Part shown: in pieces, positions 17,371-26,634 of the stretch
Position numbering within the stretch: position 1 is the stretch's first letter
Layout: each line of letters begins with the position of its first letter
NCBI GenBank assembly: GCA_023433945.1
Contig: JAEYTP010000142.1
Span: forward strand, 1 to 64,000
Reading direction: 5' to 3'
Source: Bacillota bacterium
GTDB lineage: Bacteria; Bacillota; Clostridia; Acetivibrionales; DSM-1351
Length of the DNA stretch: 64,000 nucleotides
Notes under the pieces: generated by a model
The model's input: only the letters and a program-made list of their open reading frames with translations
Told to the model about the DNA's origin: nothing
Database searches by the model: none
Translations under genes and position numbers: made by a program

Positions 17371-18485
17371 ACAAGATATTTAGAAATTTTGTCAAGGACC
17401 AAAGCTTGTTCCTTATATTTTATTTTTCTTCAAGCTTTTTGATTATTCTGTTCTATTACTTGATTACAAGCGGTCAAGTTGAGCTAATATATCCAATGTC
17501 CATCTCAATATTTGTATTCTTAGTATACTTTATCATAAGCTTTTGTAGATATTATTCTTTTAATAAGCATCTTGAGTCATGTATTAACAACATGGATTAT
17601 GATTTAAAGGTATCAACTTGTGAGCATAAACGTGTTAAAGAAGTGATTAATACGATGCATCAGAACTATGCTTTAAGCCTACAAACATTAAAACTAAATA
17701 ACCTAAGCAAGAATAGGTTTATCTCACAATGGATACACAATATGAAAACACCTGTGTCGGTCAGCGACCTGATATTACAAAAACAGAAGCTTCGTGAAGA
17801 GGATATTGTCAGCTTGCAAGAGGAAAACAAAAAGCTGCTTACCCAGCTTGAACAGGTATTGACGCTTATAAGGCTGGACGATTTCTCGAATGACTACGTG
17901 CCTGCAAGTGTCAATCTAACTGAAAGCCTAAGAAGCATTATTAATTCAAAGAAGAACCAGTTTATATACAATCATGTTTACCCGAAACTTAATATTAGCA
18001 ACCCTCATTTGGTTCTTACTGATGAAAAATGGAACAGAATGATTGTTGAGCAGATCATTAATAACGCTATTAAATACAGCGCTACTGACGGAAATGCTGA
18101 CGATAGCAATACCTGCTCTGATAGCCAATATATAGACAGTGTGTCAGTAGGCATTACTGATAATAAGGACGAGTCGGTTAGCAGTGAAAGTATTCAAAGT
18201 GAAAGTACTGCCAAATCAAAAAGCATTTACTTCGATATCTATGAGCAAGAGGACAACACTGTGCTTGCCATTACCGACGAAGGGGTTGGCATTGCAGAGC
18301 ATGACAAAAAGAGGATATTTGAACCTTTTTTCACCGGCGAAAATGGTCGTAGGTTCCAAAACAGCACCGGAATTGGGCTGTATCTGGCTAGGGAGATTGC
18401 TGCTAAGCTAGGTCATAAGCTGGAAATAGAATCACAGCAGTACCGTGGCACTACAGTAAGGATTACTTACCTTTCAAAACTGTAA
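17367..18485 (+). CDS. BceS-like intramembrane-sensing histidine kinase
   Basis: The 372-aa kinase has two N-terminal membrane helices with almost no loop between them (residues about 14-57), the hallmark of intramembrane-sensing kinases. The H box reads SQWIHNMKTPVSV, as in BceS-type kinases, and the ATP domain shows IINNAIKYSA, DEGVGI and STGIGLYLAREIA. A Ser/Asp-rich insertion (about residues 235-285) lies inside the ATP domain and is longer than usual. These kinases are activated through contact with the BceAB transporter encoded just downstream. Confidence 0.92.
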   Translation: MNKIFRNFVKDQSLFLIFYFSSSFLIILFYYLITSGQVELIYPMSISIFVFLVYFIISFCRYYSFNKHLESCINNMDYDLKVSTCEHKRVKEVINTMHQNYALSLQTLKLNNLSKNRFISQWIHNMKTPVSVSDLILQKQKLREEDIVSLQEENKKLLTQLEQVLTLIRLDDFSNDYVPASVNLTESLRSIINSKKNQFIYNHVYPKLNISNPHLVLTDEKWNRMIVEQIINNAIKYSATDGNADDSNTCSDSQYIDSVSVGITDNKDESVSSESIQSESTAKSKSIYFDIYEQEDNTVLAITDEGVGIAEHDKKRIFEPFFTGENGRRFQNSTGIGLYLAREIAAKLGHKLEIESQQYRGTTVRITYLSKL

Positions 18486-18689
18486 GCTTTCTTTAGCTAA
18501 TTCGATGGTTTGATACTGAGGATATAGATAAAATGATATTGTAAGCAGGGCTAGGATAGGTGGGGTTAACAAGCTAGCTAGGATATTTAGCTGTAAGGTG
18601 GCTTGGAGAGATAGGGCTAGCAAGCTAGATTGCAGTGAAGAAGCCTGAAGCTTAACGTACAATATTATTTAGATTTGGAGGTAAGAAAC
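18486..18689. repeat. Intergenic spacer with CTAGCAAGCTAG-like repeats
   Basis: Between kinase and ATPase genes lies a 200-bp spacer with degenerate repeats containing GGGCTAG and CAAGCTAG (near 18549, 18573, 18617). It breaks an operon that is usually tightly packed. No separate promoter is evident. Confidence 0.45.
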
Positions 18690-19454
18690 ATGACAATACT
18701 ACAAACAAAGAATATAACAAAGATATACGGCGGGAGAGAGAATGCTAATTCAACTCAGGCATTAAGTGGAATTAACCTTTCTGTAGAAAAAGGGGAATTC
18801 GTTGGGGTAATGGGTCCTTCAGGTAGCGGAAAAACTACCTTGCTCAATATCTTGAGCGGAATAGATCATGCCACTACTGGTACTATTGAGATAGCTGGAA
18901 AGGATATTTGCAGTCTAACAAAGGATGAGCTTGCTTTATTCAGAAGGCAAAAGCTAGGATTTGTATTTCAGGAGTTTAATCTTCTAGATAGTCTCACACT
19001 AAAAGAAAATGTCATGCTGCCCATGATTCTTGACAAGAAATCAGCGCAAGGCATGGAAGATAAGGCAAAACATATTATGTCTATTTTTGAAATTGCTGAT
19101 ATAGGAGATAAATACCCTTACGCCGTTTCTGGGGGACAACAACAAAGAGCAGCTGTCAGCCGCTCACTTGTAAACGATCCTGCAATAGTATTTGCAGATG
19201 AGCCTACCGGAAACCTTGATTCGAAGTCTTCAAATGCTGTAATGAAGCTTTTCACAAAGATGAATTCCGAGCTGGATACAACGGTTCTTATGGTAACCCA
19301 TGATGCTTTTGCAGCAAGCTTTTGCAAAAGAATTATATTTATAAGAGACGGCAGTATATGCATGGAGATTTATAACAAAGGAAGCAGAAAGGAGTTCTTT
19401 GACAGAATTCTCGATTGTTTAGCAGTTATCGGGGGTGAGAAGAATGACCTTTAA
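18690..19454 (+). CDS. BceA-like ABC transporter ATP-binding protein
   Basis: The 254-aa protein has Walker A (GVMGPSGSGKTTLLNIL), Q loop (FVFQEFNLLDSLT), signature VSGGQQQRAAVSR and Walker B (IVFADEPTGNLDSKSS), matching the MacB/BceA/SalX group. ATG 18690 follows GGAGG (18677-18681). Its last 11 bases overlap the permease start. It provides ATP hydrolysis for a BceAB-type module that protects against peptide antibiotics and signals to the upstream kinase. Confidence 0.94.
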   Translation: MTILQTKNITKIYGGRENANSTQALSGINLSVEKGEFVGVMGPSGSGKTTLLNILSGIDHATTGTIEIAGKDICSLTKDELALFRRQKLGFVFQEFNLLDSLTLKENVMLPMILDKKSAQGMEDKAKHIMSIFEIADIGDKYPYAVSGGQQQRAAVSRSLVNDPAIVFADEPTGNLDSKSSNAVMKLFTKMNSELDTTVLMVTHDAFAASFCKRIIFIRDGSICMEIYNKGSRKEFFDRILDCLAVIGGEKNDL

Positions 19455-21405
19455 AGATATTGTCTTAAAGAATTTTAAGTTTAATGTAAGAAATTATTTG
19501 TCCTATTTCTTGTGTACTACATTTTCAATAATGCTTTTCTTTATATATGCAACAATGCTTACTAATAAGGCGCTAGTTGGTAATGGGGACGGGATGGAAA
19601 ATTTTTCAGCATTGATTTTCTATATATCATTGGTAGCTATTGGTGCATTTTCTATATTTTTTATTAACTATGCTCATACCTCATTTATTAAGACTAGATA
19701 CAAGGAATTTGGGGTGTACATGACACTTGGTATGACATCAAAGGATATTCAGAAAATAATCCTGCTTGAGAATCTCGCTGTTATGTCTGCATCACTTGTT
19801 ACTGGTGTTTTCTCAGGTGTTATTTTTTCGAGGCTATTTCAAATGGTTGTGTTATCTTTGCTCAAGATAAAAGATATTACTTATAGTTTGGATATACTAA
19901 GCTTCGCTTCAACGATAGGTTTTTTCTCACTTGTATTCATACTGGTAATATTTTTTAGTAGAAGAAAAACCTCTAAGTTGGAAATTGGTGATTTACTAAA
20001 GAAGTCCCGCAAAAATGAAACAGAGATTAAGCCAAGGCTTATACCTTTATTAGTAGGGGTAACAATTCTGGTAGCTTCTATTGTAGCATTGGTGATTATG
20101 GCTAATGATAAAAAGCTGGTAGACAAATTTATATTAGTGTTACCTACTATGATGGTAATGATAATCGGGATGTATATAACTATAAACTACCTTGGAGTAT
20201 CTATACTTGCAATCACTAAGAAAAGAAAAAACACCTATTACAACAATATTTTATTAGTTACTGAAACTGCCATGAAATTTAATCAAGACAAAAAAATAAC
20301 TTTTTTACTGAGCATATTAAGTTCAATGATAGTATTTCTGGTGGCCTCATCATTTGCACTGTATTCTATGGTATATAGAATTACGGATGAGGGACAGCCC
20401 TACGACATAGAATTTGCAAGTGTTTGTGGCATCAATAATATTTCAGACAATGCAATAGATAGAGCTTGCCTGAAGTCAGGTACCACCTTTACGAAAGCAG
20501 ATAGAATAGAATTCTTGTCCGCTATGATACCAAACCCAGATAAAACCGATTATTTGGGAGGAAAACCTGTAATAAGCCAGAGCACTTACAATAAATATGT
20601 TACCAATCCCATTAACGTGCCAAAAGGAAAGGTTTTCAATGCCATAACATTTTGGATGCCGGGTAACTACGGGATTGTACCTGGAAGCATGCTTACCCTA
20701 AAAGCGTCAAATGGGAATATGTCATTTGAAGTAATGGAGTCAGTTAAATCAAAGTGGGTAAGTGCTGGGCTGGATTACCCATCTAATTCAGGGCTGATAT
20801 TAAATGACGAGGATTATAAGCTATTGAAAGAAAAGACAGCAGCTCAGGATATCGGTACTTATTATTTATTTAAGGTGAATGATTGGATCAATTCGCAGGA
20901 AATATTAGATGCATTAAATGTAGAGCTGGATTTGGTTAATCAAGAGCTTCCAGATAATAAAAAGGCTCTTACTAAGCTTGTAGTAATACAGTCGAAGCTT
21001 AACGGTTACAACTCCTTGAAGGGCGGTTACTCAGTATTTATGTTTGTAACTACTATTATGGGATTATTATTCTTCATAGCAGCGGGCAGCGTACTATTCT
21101 TTAAGCAATATGCAGAAATAGGTGATGCCAAGCAGAAGTTCTACAAGCTTTTTAAACTAGGTATTACAAAAAAAGAAGCAAAAAAGCTTATATCTAAAGA
21201 ATTGCTGTTGACATTTTTCTCGCCTATGATATTTGGGACCTTGATGGGATATGTATATATATACTTTATGACTTGTCTGGTTGGGGGAGATTATGTATTA
21301 GGAGAATTCATGCAAAAGGCTACCATTGTTGTACTTGCTTACTTTGTGTTCCAAACCTTCTTCTACATTATCACTCGCAAGAAATATAGTGAAGCGGTGA
21401 TTTAG
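19444..21405 (+). CDS. BceB-like ABC transporter permease
   Basis: The 653-aa permease has ten predicted membrane helices arranged as in BceB, with the FtsX-like core after helix 2-4 and a large extracellular domain between about residues 320 and 520 that would bind the peptide antibiotic. It begins MTFKDIVLKNFKFNVRNYLSYFLC, typical of the family. ATG 19444 follows GGGGGTGA. It closes the RR-HK-ATPase-permease set. The actual antibiotic cannot be inferred. Confidence 0.93.
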   Translation: MTFKDIVLKNFKFNVRNYLSYFLCTTFSIMLFFIYATMLTNKALVGNGDGMENFSALIFYISLVAIGAFSIFFINYAHTSFIKTRYKEFGVYMTLGMTSKDIQKIILLENLAVMSASLVTGVFSGVIFSRLFQMVVLSLLKIKDITYSLDILSFASTIGFFSLVFILVIFFSRRKTSKLEIGDLLKKSRKNETEIKPRLIPLLVGVTILVASIVALVIMANDKKLVDKFILVLPTMMVMIIGMYITINYLGVSILAITKKRKNTYYNNILLVTETAMKFNQDKKITFLLSILSSMIVFLVASSFALYSMVYRITDEGQPYDIEFASVCGINNISDNAIDRACLKSGTTFTKADRIEFLSAMIPNPDKTDYLGGKPVISQSTYNKYVTNPINVPKGKVFNAITFWMPGNYGIVPGSMLTLKASNGNMSFEVMESVKSKWVSAGLDYPSNSGLILNDEDYKLLKEKTAAQDIGTYYLFKVNDWINSQEILDALNVELDLVNQELPDNKKALTKLVVIQSKLNGYNSLKGGYSVFMFVTTIMGLLFFIAAGSVLFFKQYAEIGDAKQKFYKLFKLGITKKEAKKLISKELLLTFFSPMIFGTLMGYVYIYFMTCLVGGDYVLGEFMQKATIVVLAYFVFQTFFYIITRKKYSEAVI

Positions 21406-21550
21406 AGGAATAGGGAATTAATTTTTACATATTTGTATAGAAATCATGCAATATATGGCAATATAGTGCTTGATGATTGGTAGATAATAGGGTATATTTG
21501 TTATGTAGTAGTATTAAACTGACACATTTAGTAAAGGATGGTGTGCTATA

Positions 21551-22006
21551 ATGAGCAAAATTTCTAAACAGAGAAAGATTACATATTATATAGGTATTGG
21601 CATGGTGCTAATAGGATTTATTCTATTTTTATCAGTATTCTTTGTTGCTTTTAGTATAGCTGAGGATCCGTTTTCTGAAAAGCTACCACCTTTTACAAAT
21701 GCCGTAATTGGCATTGTTCTAATTATAGCTGGTACCTTTGTAATGAAGGTTGGAGCTAGAGGTGCTGCCGGTGCAGGGCTGGTACTCGATCCCGAAAAAG
21801 AAAGAGAGGATATGAAGCCGTTTCATGAAGCGAAGGGTGGAATGATAAATGATGTTATCAGCAATATCGATGTTATAAATGATTTAACCAGCTCATTATC
21901 CAAGTCTGCTACCGAAAAGGAAATAATAAAGGTTAGATGCATAAGCTGTGATGCCTTGAATGATGAAGATGCAAAATTCTGCAAGTCGTGCGGTAAGGAG
22001 ATTTGA
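21551..22006 (+). CDS. Membrane protein with C-terminal zinc ribbon
   Basis: The 151-aa protein has two membrane helices (residues about 12-34 and 49-66), a cytoplasmic linker and a C-terminal zinc ribbon (VRCISCDALNDEDAKFCKSCGKEI, four cysteines). The double-helix plus zinc-ribbon architecture is common in Firmicutes and of unknown function. It has its own AAGGATGGTG ribosome site, 145 bases after the permease, so it may be separately transcribed. Confidence 0.75.
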   Translation: MSKISKQRKITYYIGIGMVLIGFILFLSVFFVAFSIAEDPFSEKLPPFTNAVIGIVLIIAGTFVMKVGARGAAGAGLVLDPEKEREDMKPFHEAKGGMINDVISNIDVINDLTSSLSKSATEKEIIKVRCISCDALNDEDAKFCKSCGKEI

Positions 22007-22081
22007 TAACTAACCTTGGTTTACAACAGAGCGTTCTATAGTATAGTAACCTGTGATGATTTTGTTCTTGACAATTTTTTG

Positions 22082-22543
22082 CTAAAACTTATCTAGAATA
22101 AAACCTTTTGTATAGGTTTCAGTAACAATTTCTACCTCTACTGACGGAGTATTGCTACTATTGTCAACTTCATCGCCTACTGAGGAATAATCAATTATAG
22201 AATTTAAAGGGAAAGATTTTCTTATCACCATTTCTTTATATGGCTCAATAGTAAATGGGGATTTGGACCTATCAGATTCAACTAAGTCTTTTTCATAAAA
22301 GCCTAGTGCAGCTGATAGATGAGGATTATTTATTTTTAGCTTGACTTTAAAAGGCTTAGAAGGTTGTTCAGCACCGTTTGCAACAATAATATCTACGCTA
22401 AATGTATTTTGCTCAATAACAAAAGCACTACCTTTTTGTATATACACATCATCCTTTTTATTTTGACCAACATATGAAATGAATACAATGAATACAAAAA
22501 CTAATGTTAATGCAATTAATAAATTTAAAAGTTTTTTACCCAT
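22082..22543 (-). CDS. Exported or membrane-anchored protein of unknown function
   Basis: The 153-aa protein starts with a basic stretch and one hydrophobic segment (KKLLNLLIALTLVFVFIVFISYV), then a soluble part rich in beta-strand patterns (VDIIVANGAEQPSKPFKVKLKINNP), like an immunoglobulin-like DUF on the cell exterior. No lipobox cysteine is present, so it is probably an N-terminally anchored protein. No family is recognised. Confidence 0.65.
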   Translation of the reverse strand: MGKKLLNLLIALTLVFVFIVFISYVGQNKKDDVYIQKGSAFVIEQNTFSVDIIVANGAEQPSKPFKVKLKINNPHLSAALGFYEKDLVESDRSKSPFTIEPYKEMVIRKSFPLNSIIDYSSVGDEVDNSSNTPSVEVEIVTETYTKGFILDKF

Positions 22544-22601
22544 TTAAGTCCCTACCTGTTGTATTTGCTAATATTATATTACCATATACTTACATAAAAA
22601 T

Positions 22602-22634
22602 AAAAGCCACTTTCAAATTGTGAAAGTGGCTTTT
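22602..22634 (-). terminator. tRNA-Pro terminator
   Basis: A 14-bp stem (AAAAGCCACTTTCA with its complement) lies just 3' of the tRNA-Pro gene on the minus strand and ends in a T run. Confidence 0.85.
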
Positions 22635-22639
22635 ATCAA

Positions 22640-22717
22640 TGGTCGGAATGACCTGACTTGAACAGGCGACCCCTTGCACCCCAAGCAAGTACTCTAGCCA
22701 AACTGAGCTACATCCCG
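22640..22717 (-). tRNA. tRNA-Pro (GGG)
   Basis: The minus strand folds as a cloverleaf: acceptor CGGGATG with CATTCCG, D arm with GCTCAG, anticodon stem CTTGC/GCAAG around loop TTGGGGT (anticodon GGG), T arm with GTTCAAGTC, and an encoded CCA at 22642-22640. A terminator follows directly. Confidence 0.95.
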
Positions 22718-22852
22718 ATTAACGCGAAATCATTATAACATAATCATTTTTTGTTGTAAAGACAGTTAAATGTTAAAAGACAGTTAGTAAATGATGCTTG
22801 TATTATTTTTTCTGTTTAAACAAATATTATCCTTTAAAAGGAGTGATCATAT

Positions 22853-23527
22853 TTGTTTAAACATGAAAAACAGCTACTGCAACCAGTTGAGATTGAAAAA
22901 GTAAATCCTCAATACGCAGTCTTATTGCAAGAACAGTTGGGCGGGGGCAATGGAGAATTAAAGGCTGCCCTCCAATACATGTCTCAAAGCTTCAGAATTA
23001 AGGATCCAGCAATAAAGGACTTATTTATGGACATTGCTTCTGAGGAGCTTAGTCATATGGAGATGGTAGCACAGACTATTAATCTGCTAAATGGCCATGA
23101 TGTGGATTATCAATCGGTAAATGCAGGCGAAATACAGACTCATGTACTGTTAGGTCTTAATCCGGGCCTCATCAACTCATCGGGCTATTCTTGGACGGGT
23201 GACTATGTAACTGTTACAGGAGATTTGTGTGCAGATTTACTGTCAAATATTGCATCCGAGCAAAGAGCAAAGGTAGTATACGAATATTTATACCGTCAGA
23301 TTACTGATAAGAAAGTGAGAGCTACTATAGATTTCTTATTAAATAGGGAAGAAGCGCACAATGCACTATTTAGGGAAGCCTTCAACAAGGTACAAGATAG
23401 TGGCTCAAATAAGGACTTCGGAGTAACTAAAGACTCTAGATTATACTTTGATTTATCAAGCCCGTCACCAAATAATAAGTTTGGTGAAACAAATGCGAAT
23501 CCGCCTAGCTTTAATCAGCCTAATTAA
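22853..23527 (+). CDS. Manganese catalase-family protein (CotJC-like)
   Basis: The 224-aa protein is a ferritin-like dimanganese protein. Metal ligands are visible in the expected places: E in NGELKAALQYMSQ, EELSHMEMVA (ExxH), EQRAKVVYEYL and EEAHNALFREAF (ExxH). It disproportionates hydrogen peroxide and in spore formers is often a coat component. TTG 22853 follows AAGGAGTGATC at normal spacing. The C-terminal tail (residues about 180-224) is low-complexity with many Asn and Pro, as in coat-associated homologues. No cotJA or cotJB lies nearby. Confidence 0.9.
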   Translation: MFKHEKQLLQPVEIEKVNPQYAVLLQEQLGGGNGELKAALQYMSQSFRIKDPAIKDLFMDIASEELSHMEMVAQTINLLNGHDVDYQSVNAGEIQTHVLLGLNPGLINSSGYSWTGDYVTVTGDLCADLLSNIASEQRAKVVYEYLYRQITDKKVRATIDFLLNREEAHNALFREAFNKVQDSGSNKDFGVTKDSRLYFDLSSPSPNNKFGETNANPPSFNQPN

Positions 23528-23643
23528 TGTTTAATTGATGTGTAACTAATGATTATTTATCCTTAATTAATGCTTAATTAATGCTTATTTAATGGATTTT
23601 TGAAATTCATTTATTCAAATAAATGTTTAGATTTCTAATCGAT
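23528..23643. repeat. AT-rich spacer with TTAATTAATGC repeats
   Basis: Variants of TTAATTAATGCTTAATTAATG recur between 23528 and 23595 (units about 12-13 bp). No coding frame is visible. Confidence 0.45.
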
Positions 23644-23687
23644 AATAACTGGTCCATTTTATAGCGGAATGGACCAGTTATTATTTT
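23644..23687 (+). terminator. Intrinsic terminator
   Basis: A perfect 15-bp stem (AATAACTGGTCCATT 23644-23658 with its complement 23668-23682) followed by ATTTT ends the catalase transcript. Confidence 0.88.
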
Positions 23688-23847
23688 GATGCAACAGTGA
23701 TTAAAACAAAATTAGTACTTTAATATTATTGACAATTAAGCACTACGATAGTAGTCTGAAAATATAAGTTAACTAGTTGCGAAATCAAAAAGCAATTTAG
23801 TATCAGTTAATGCTACTAGAAAATATCTGTATATGGAGGGATTACTT

Positions 23848-24213
23848 ATGCAGCCTATTAAACTATGTGATAGTGAATTGAAGGTTATGGAGCTGATTTG
23901 GGAACATGGCACAATAACTGCCAAGGATTTGGCTATAATAGCAGAAACAGAAATTGGCTGGAACAAGAATACTACATATACAGTGCTAAAAAAACTGGTA
24001 CATAAAAAAGCAATAAAGCGAGAAGAGCCGAATTTTATATGTTCTGCGCTTATAACTAAAGAAAATGTACAAAAAAATGAAACCAGCAATCTTATAGATA
24101 AACTTTTCTGTGGATCAAAAAAGCTATTCATGTCCGCGTTTCTTACCGATTATGAGTTAAGTGATCAGGAAATAGAGGATTTGAGAAAACTTCTTGAGAA
24201 AAGCGAAAAATAG
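23848..24213 (+). CDS. BlaI/MecI-family transcriptional repressor
   Basis: The 121-aa protein has the BlaI winged helix (LCDSELKVMELIWEHGTITAKDLAIIAE, NKNTTYTVLKKLVHKKAIKREEP) and a C-terminal dimerisation helix. ATG 23848 follows GGAGGG (23835-23840). The usual partner, a BlaR1/MecR1 sensor protease, is absent. The next gene is a cell-wall 3D-domain protein and beyond it a DacF-like protein, so it may control cell-envelope genes. The C-terminal cleavage-sensitive region is present in length, so the repressor is probably intact. Confidence 0.88.
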   Translation: MQPIKLCDSELKVMELIWEHGTITAKDLAIIAETEIGWNKNTTYTVLKKLVHKKAIKREEPNFICSALITKENVQKNETSNLIDKLFCGSKKLFMSAFLTDYELSDQEIEDLRKLLEKSEK

Positions 24214-24294
24214 AACATAGGAAATGTATAAACCTCACTTTTTTTGAAAACAATCAATAAATAAATACCACAGGAGAGTGAGGAGTAGTACTAC

Positions 24295-25068
24295 ATGGAT
24301 AAATCAGATAGTAATAGTTTGTTTTTTAAGCTATTGATGATTCCTCTTATGTTAACATGCATTACTCTGATTATTTGTATTTATAATATTAATAGCTCGC
24401 TAAATGAGTACAAAACAAAGTACCATGAGGACACTTTGCAAATAATGAAGATTATAAAATCAAATGAGAATCTTACAAATAATTCTGATGTCTTCAAGCA
24501 ACAGAATGAGAAGCTGAAAACAACGAATAAAGAGCTAAATTCACAAAATGATACCATAAAGAAGCAGGTTGAGGCATTAAAGAATCAGATAAATCAGCTT
24601 AATACAAAAATAAATGATATAAACAATGAAAACATTGAACTTCAAAAGTCTTTGAAAAAGGCAGCTTCTGTAGGCATTACACCACAATCCTACAAAATTT
24701 ACGAGGGAAATAGACTAGAGGCCTTGAATACAAAGGGTAAGTATGTGGGTAAATTTCTAGGAACTGCGTATACACCTAGTGCGGATGAATGTGGAAATAA
24801 CAAGGGAATAACCAGCTCGGGTAACCCAATAGTTCCTGGTGTCACAGTAGCTGTGGATACAAAGCATTGGCCCTACGGAACTATTTTTTATATTAAAGGA
24901 CTCGGATATACTGTAGCTATGGATACCGGAAGTGCAATAAAAGGTAAAAAGCGCTTTGACTTTGCAGTATTGGATAAAAAGTTTGCAAAACAACTCGGGC
25001 AGGAGTATTACGATGTGTATCTTGTCAAAATGGGGGATGGTAAGATAAATAATTCAACATTTTTTTAA
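24295..25068 (+). CDS. 3D-domain cell wall protein with coiled coil
   Basis: The 257-aa protein has an N-terminal membrane helix (residues about 11-32), a long coiled coil (about 45-125, many Asn and Lys) and a C-terminal 3D domain with the three aspartates: FLGTAYTPSADECG, VAVDTKHWPYGTIFYI, VAMDTGSAIKGKKRFD. 3D domains occur in RpfB/MltA-like peptidoglycan lytic enzymes with a double-psi barrel. The helix would anchor it outside the membrane. It follows the BlaI gene by 80 bases and may be co-regulated. Confidence 0.88.
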   Translation: MDKSDSNSLFFKLLMIPLMLTCITLIICIYNINSSLNEYKTKYHEDTLQIMKIIKSNENLTNNSDVFKQQNEKLKTTNKELNSQNDTIKKQVEALKNQINQLNTKINDINNENIELQKSLKKAASVGITPQSYKIYEGNRLEALNTKGKYVGKFLGTAYTPSADECGNNKGITSSGNPIVPGVTVAVDTKHWPYGTIFYIKGLGYTVAMDTGSAIKGKKRFDFAVLDKKFAKQLGQEYYDVYLVKMGDGKINNSTFF

Positions 25069-25109
25069 TATTACCTTACCTTGACCACAAAGTTTTAGTA
25101 TTCTTAGTA

Positions 25110-26348
25110 TTATTCTTGCGGCTTTGGAGTTTTCTTTATTAGGCGTGATATCATTTTTACTATATTATAAAATATTAGGCAAATCTCCACAATAATAAGG
25201 ATAAGTACCAATATGGTTAAATCTTTATTATCTTCAAGCACAGAGAGTATTTTTGACTTATAATCCTCAGCAGCAACTACTTCAGAATTTGAAAACAGAT
25301 TTACATCAATATTTGTACCATCTTTTAGCCTATAACTCATTACACCTACAACAACATCTGTCGTAATAGGAAGTACTAGTTTTTCATTTTGTTTAAAGCT
25401 AATACTTTCTATGTAGCTTTCTCCTATTGGGAAGGTATAATAGACATCTATTTTGCTGATGAGTTCAACAGGCATTTCTGAAACTTCTATTTTTCTAACC
25501 ACTGCATTCTTAGCTACAAGAATACCATTATAAAAATTATTGAAACCATAGTCAAAAAGACTTATAGATTTCTCAATAGCTGTTTTTTCATCAGGCGCAA
25601 ATACAAATGAAATAAGCCGTCTACCTGTTTTAGTAGCAGTAGTTATAATAGATGTACCTTTTGTATTTGAACCAATTTTCCCACCATCTACTCCGTCATA
25701 ACTCCAAAATAGCTTGTTTTGATTTGTTAATATTAATGAATCATTACCATTTAACCAAGGAATACCCTTTGTCCCAAAAAAGGTATTAAAAGTGCGATTT
25801 GCCAGTGCATATTTAATAAATTTTCCAACATCTTCAGCAGTAGTATACTGGCCCTCTTCATAGAGTCCAGTAGAGTTAACAAAATAAGTATCTTCCATTC
25901 CTAAAGTTTTAGCTTTTTGATTCATCATGCTCACAAATTTTTCAATATCGCCACCACCGACATATTCAGACAACGCTAGACAAGCATCATTGTTTTGGGA
26001 AAGCATAACAATATAGAGCAAATCACTCACAGAGTATTGATTACCAACTGTTAGCGTCATATTTGAGCGGGAAAGATTTGCAACATTTTTGCTTATTGTA
26101 ACCTTTGAATCCATTTGAGAATTTTCCATAACAATCAAAGAAGTCATTAATTTACAAAGGATAGTAGGCTGAATTCTAAATAAAGAATTTTCTGACTGCA
26201 GAATCTGGCCCCTATCAGGTTCTAATAATATTGAAGAATATTGAGGCTCTACTAAATCACCAGGTTCTGGATTTGCAAAAACCGTAGTACTCATTGATAA
26301 ATATATAAAAATTAATAAAATTAGAACAATGCGGCTGTATCTGTTCAT
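25110..26348 (-). CDS. DacF-like penicillin-binding protein lacking the catalytic serine
   Basis: The 412-aa protein has a signal peptide (residues 1-25), a peptidase S11 (D-Ala-D-Ala carboxypeptidase) domain, a C-terminal beta domain and a C-terminal membrane helix. The active site is degraded: the SxxK position reads I63-L-C-K66 (context QPTILCKLMT), so the nucleophilic serine is missing. The KTG motif reads K224-I-G226. Only the SxN motif (S117-Q-N119) is intact. The rest of the fold is well kept (TLGMEDTYFVNSTGL, VDGGK). It is probably a non-catalytic family member with a structural or binding role. Confidence 0.85.
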   Translation of the reverse strand: MNRYSRIVLILLIFIYLSMSTTVFANPEPGDLVEPQYSSILLEPDRGQILQSENSLFRIQPTILCKLMTSLIVMENSQMDSKVTISKNVANLSRSNMTLTVGNQYSVSDLLYIVMLSQNNDACLALSEYVGGGDIEKFVSMMNQKAKTLGMEDTYFVNSTGLYEEGQYTTAEDVGKFIKYALANRTFNTFFGTKGIPWLNGNDSLILTNQNKLFWSYDGVDGGKIGSNTKGTSIITTATKTGRRLISFVFAPDEKTAIEKSISLFDYGFNNFYNGILVAKNAVVRKIEVSEMPVELISKIDVYYTFPIGESYIESISFKQNEKLVLPITTDVVVGVMSYRLKDGTNIDVNLFSNSEVVAAEDYKSKILSVLEDNKDLTILVLILIIVEICLIFYNIVKMISRLIKKTPKPQE

Positions 26349-26634
26349 GGTGTTTTTCCCTTCAAATGTTCATATAAGTTTTTTCTTTTGTAAAAATATT
26401 ATTATCAATAAAGCCAGTAACAAAAATCTATTATTATTTAATATCAATTAATAGGATATTTATAAGGGGTAAAGTGGGCATTTAATAAATAGATTTACAC
26501 TTATATAATAGAATAATTGTAATATATAAACAAGCGTAATTAAGTTAAAAATATGTTCAATTATTGTTACAATTGTATAGAACTTTTTGTTAAATATCAT
26601 AATAAGTGAAAGATATTGAACAAGAAGGAGTATA

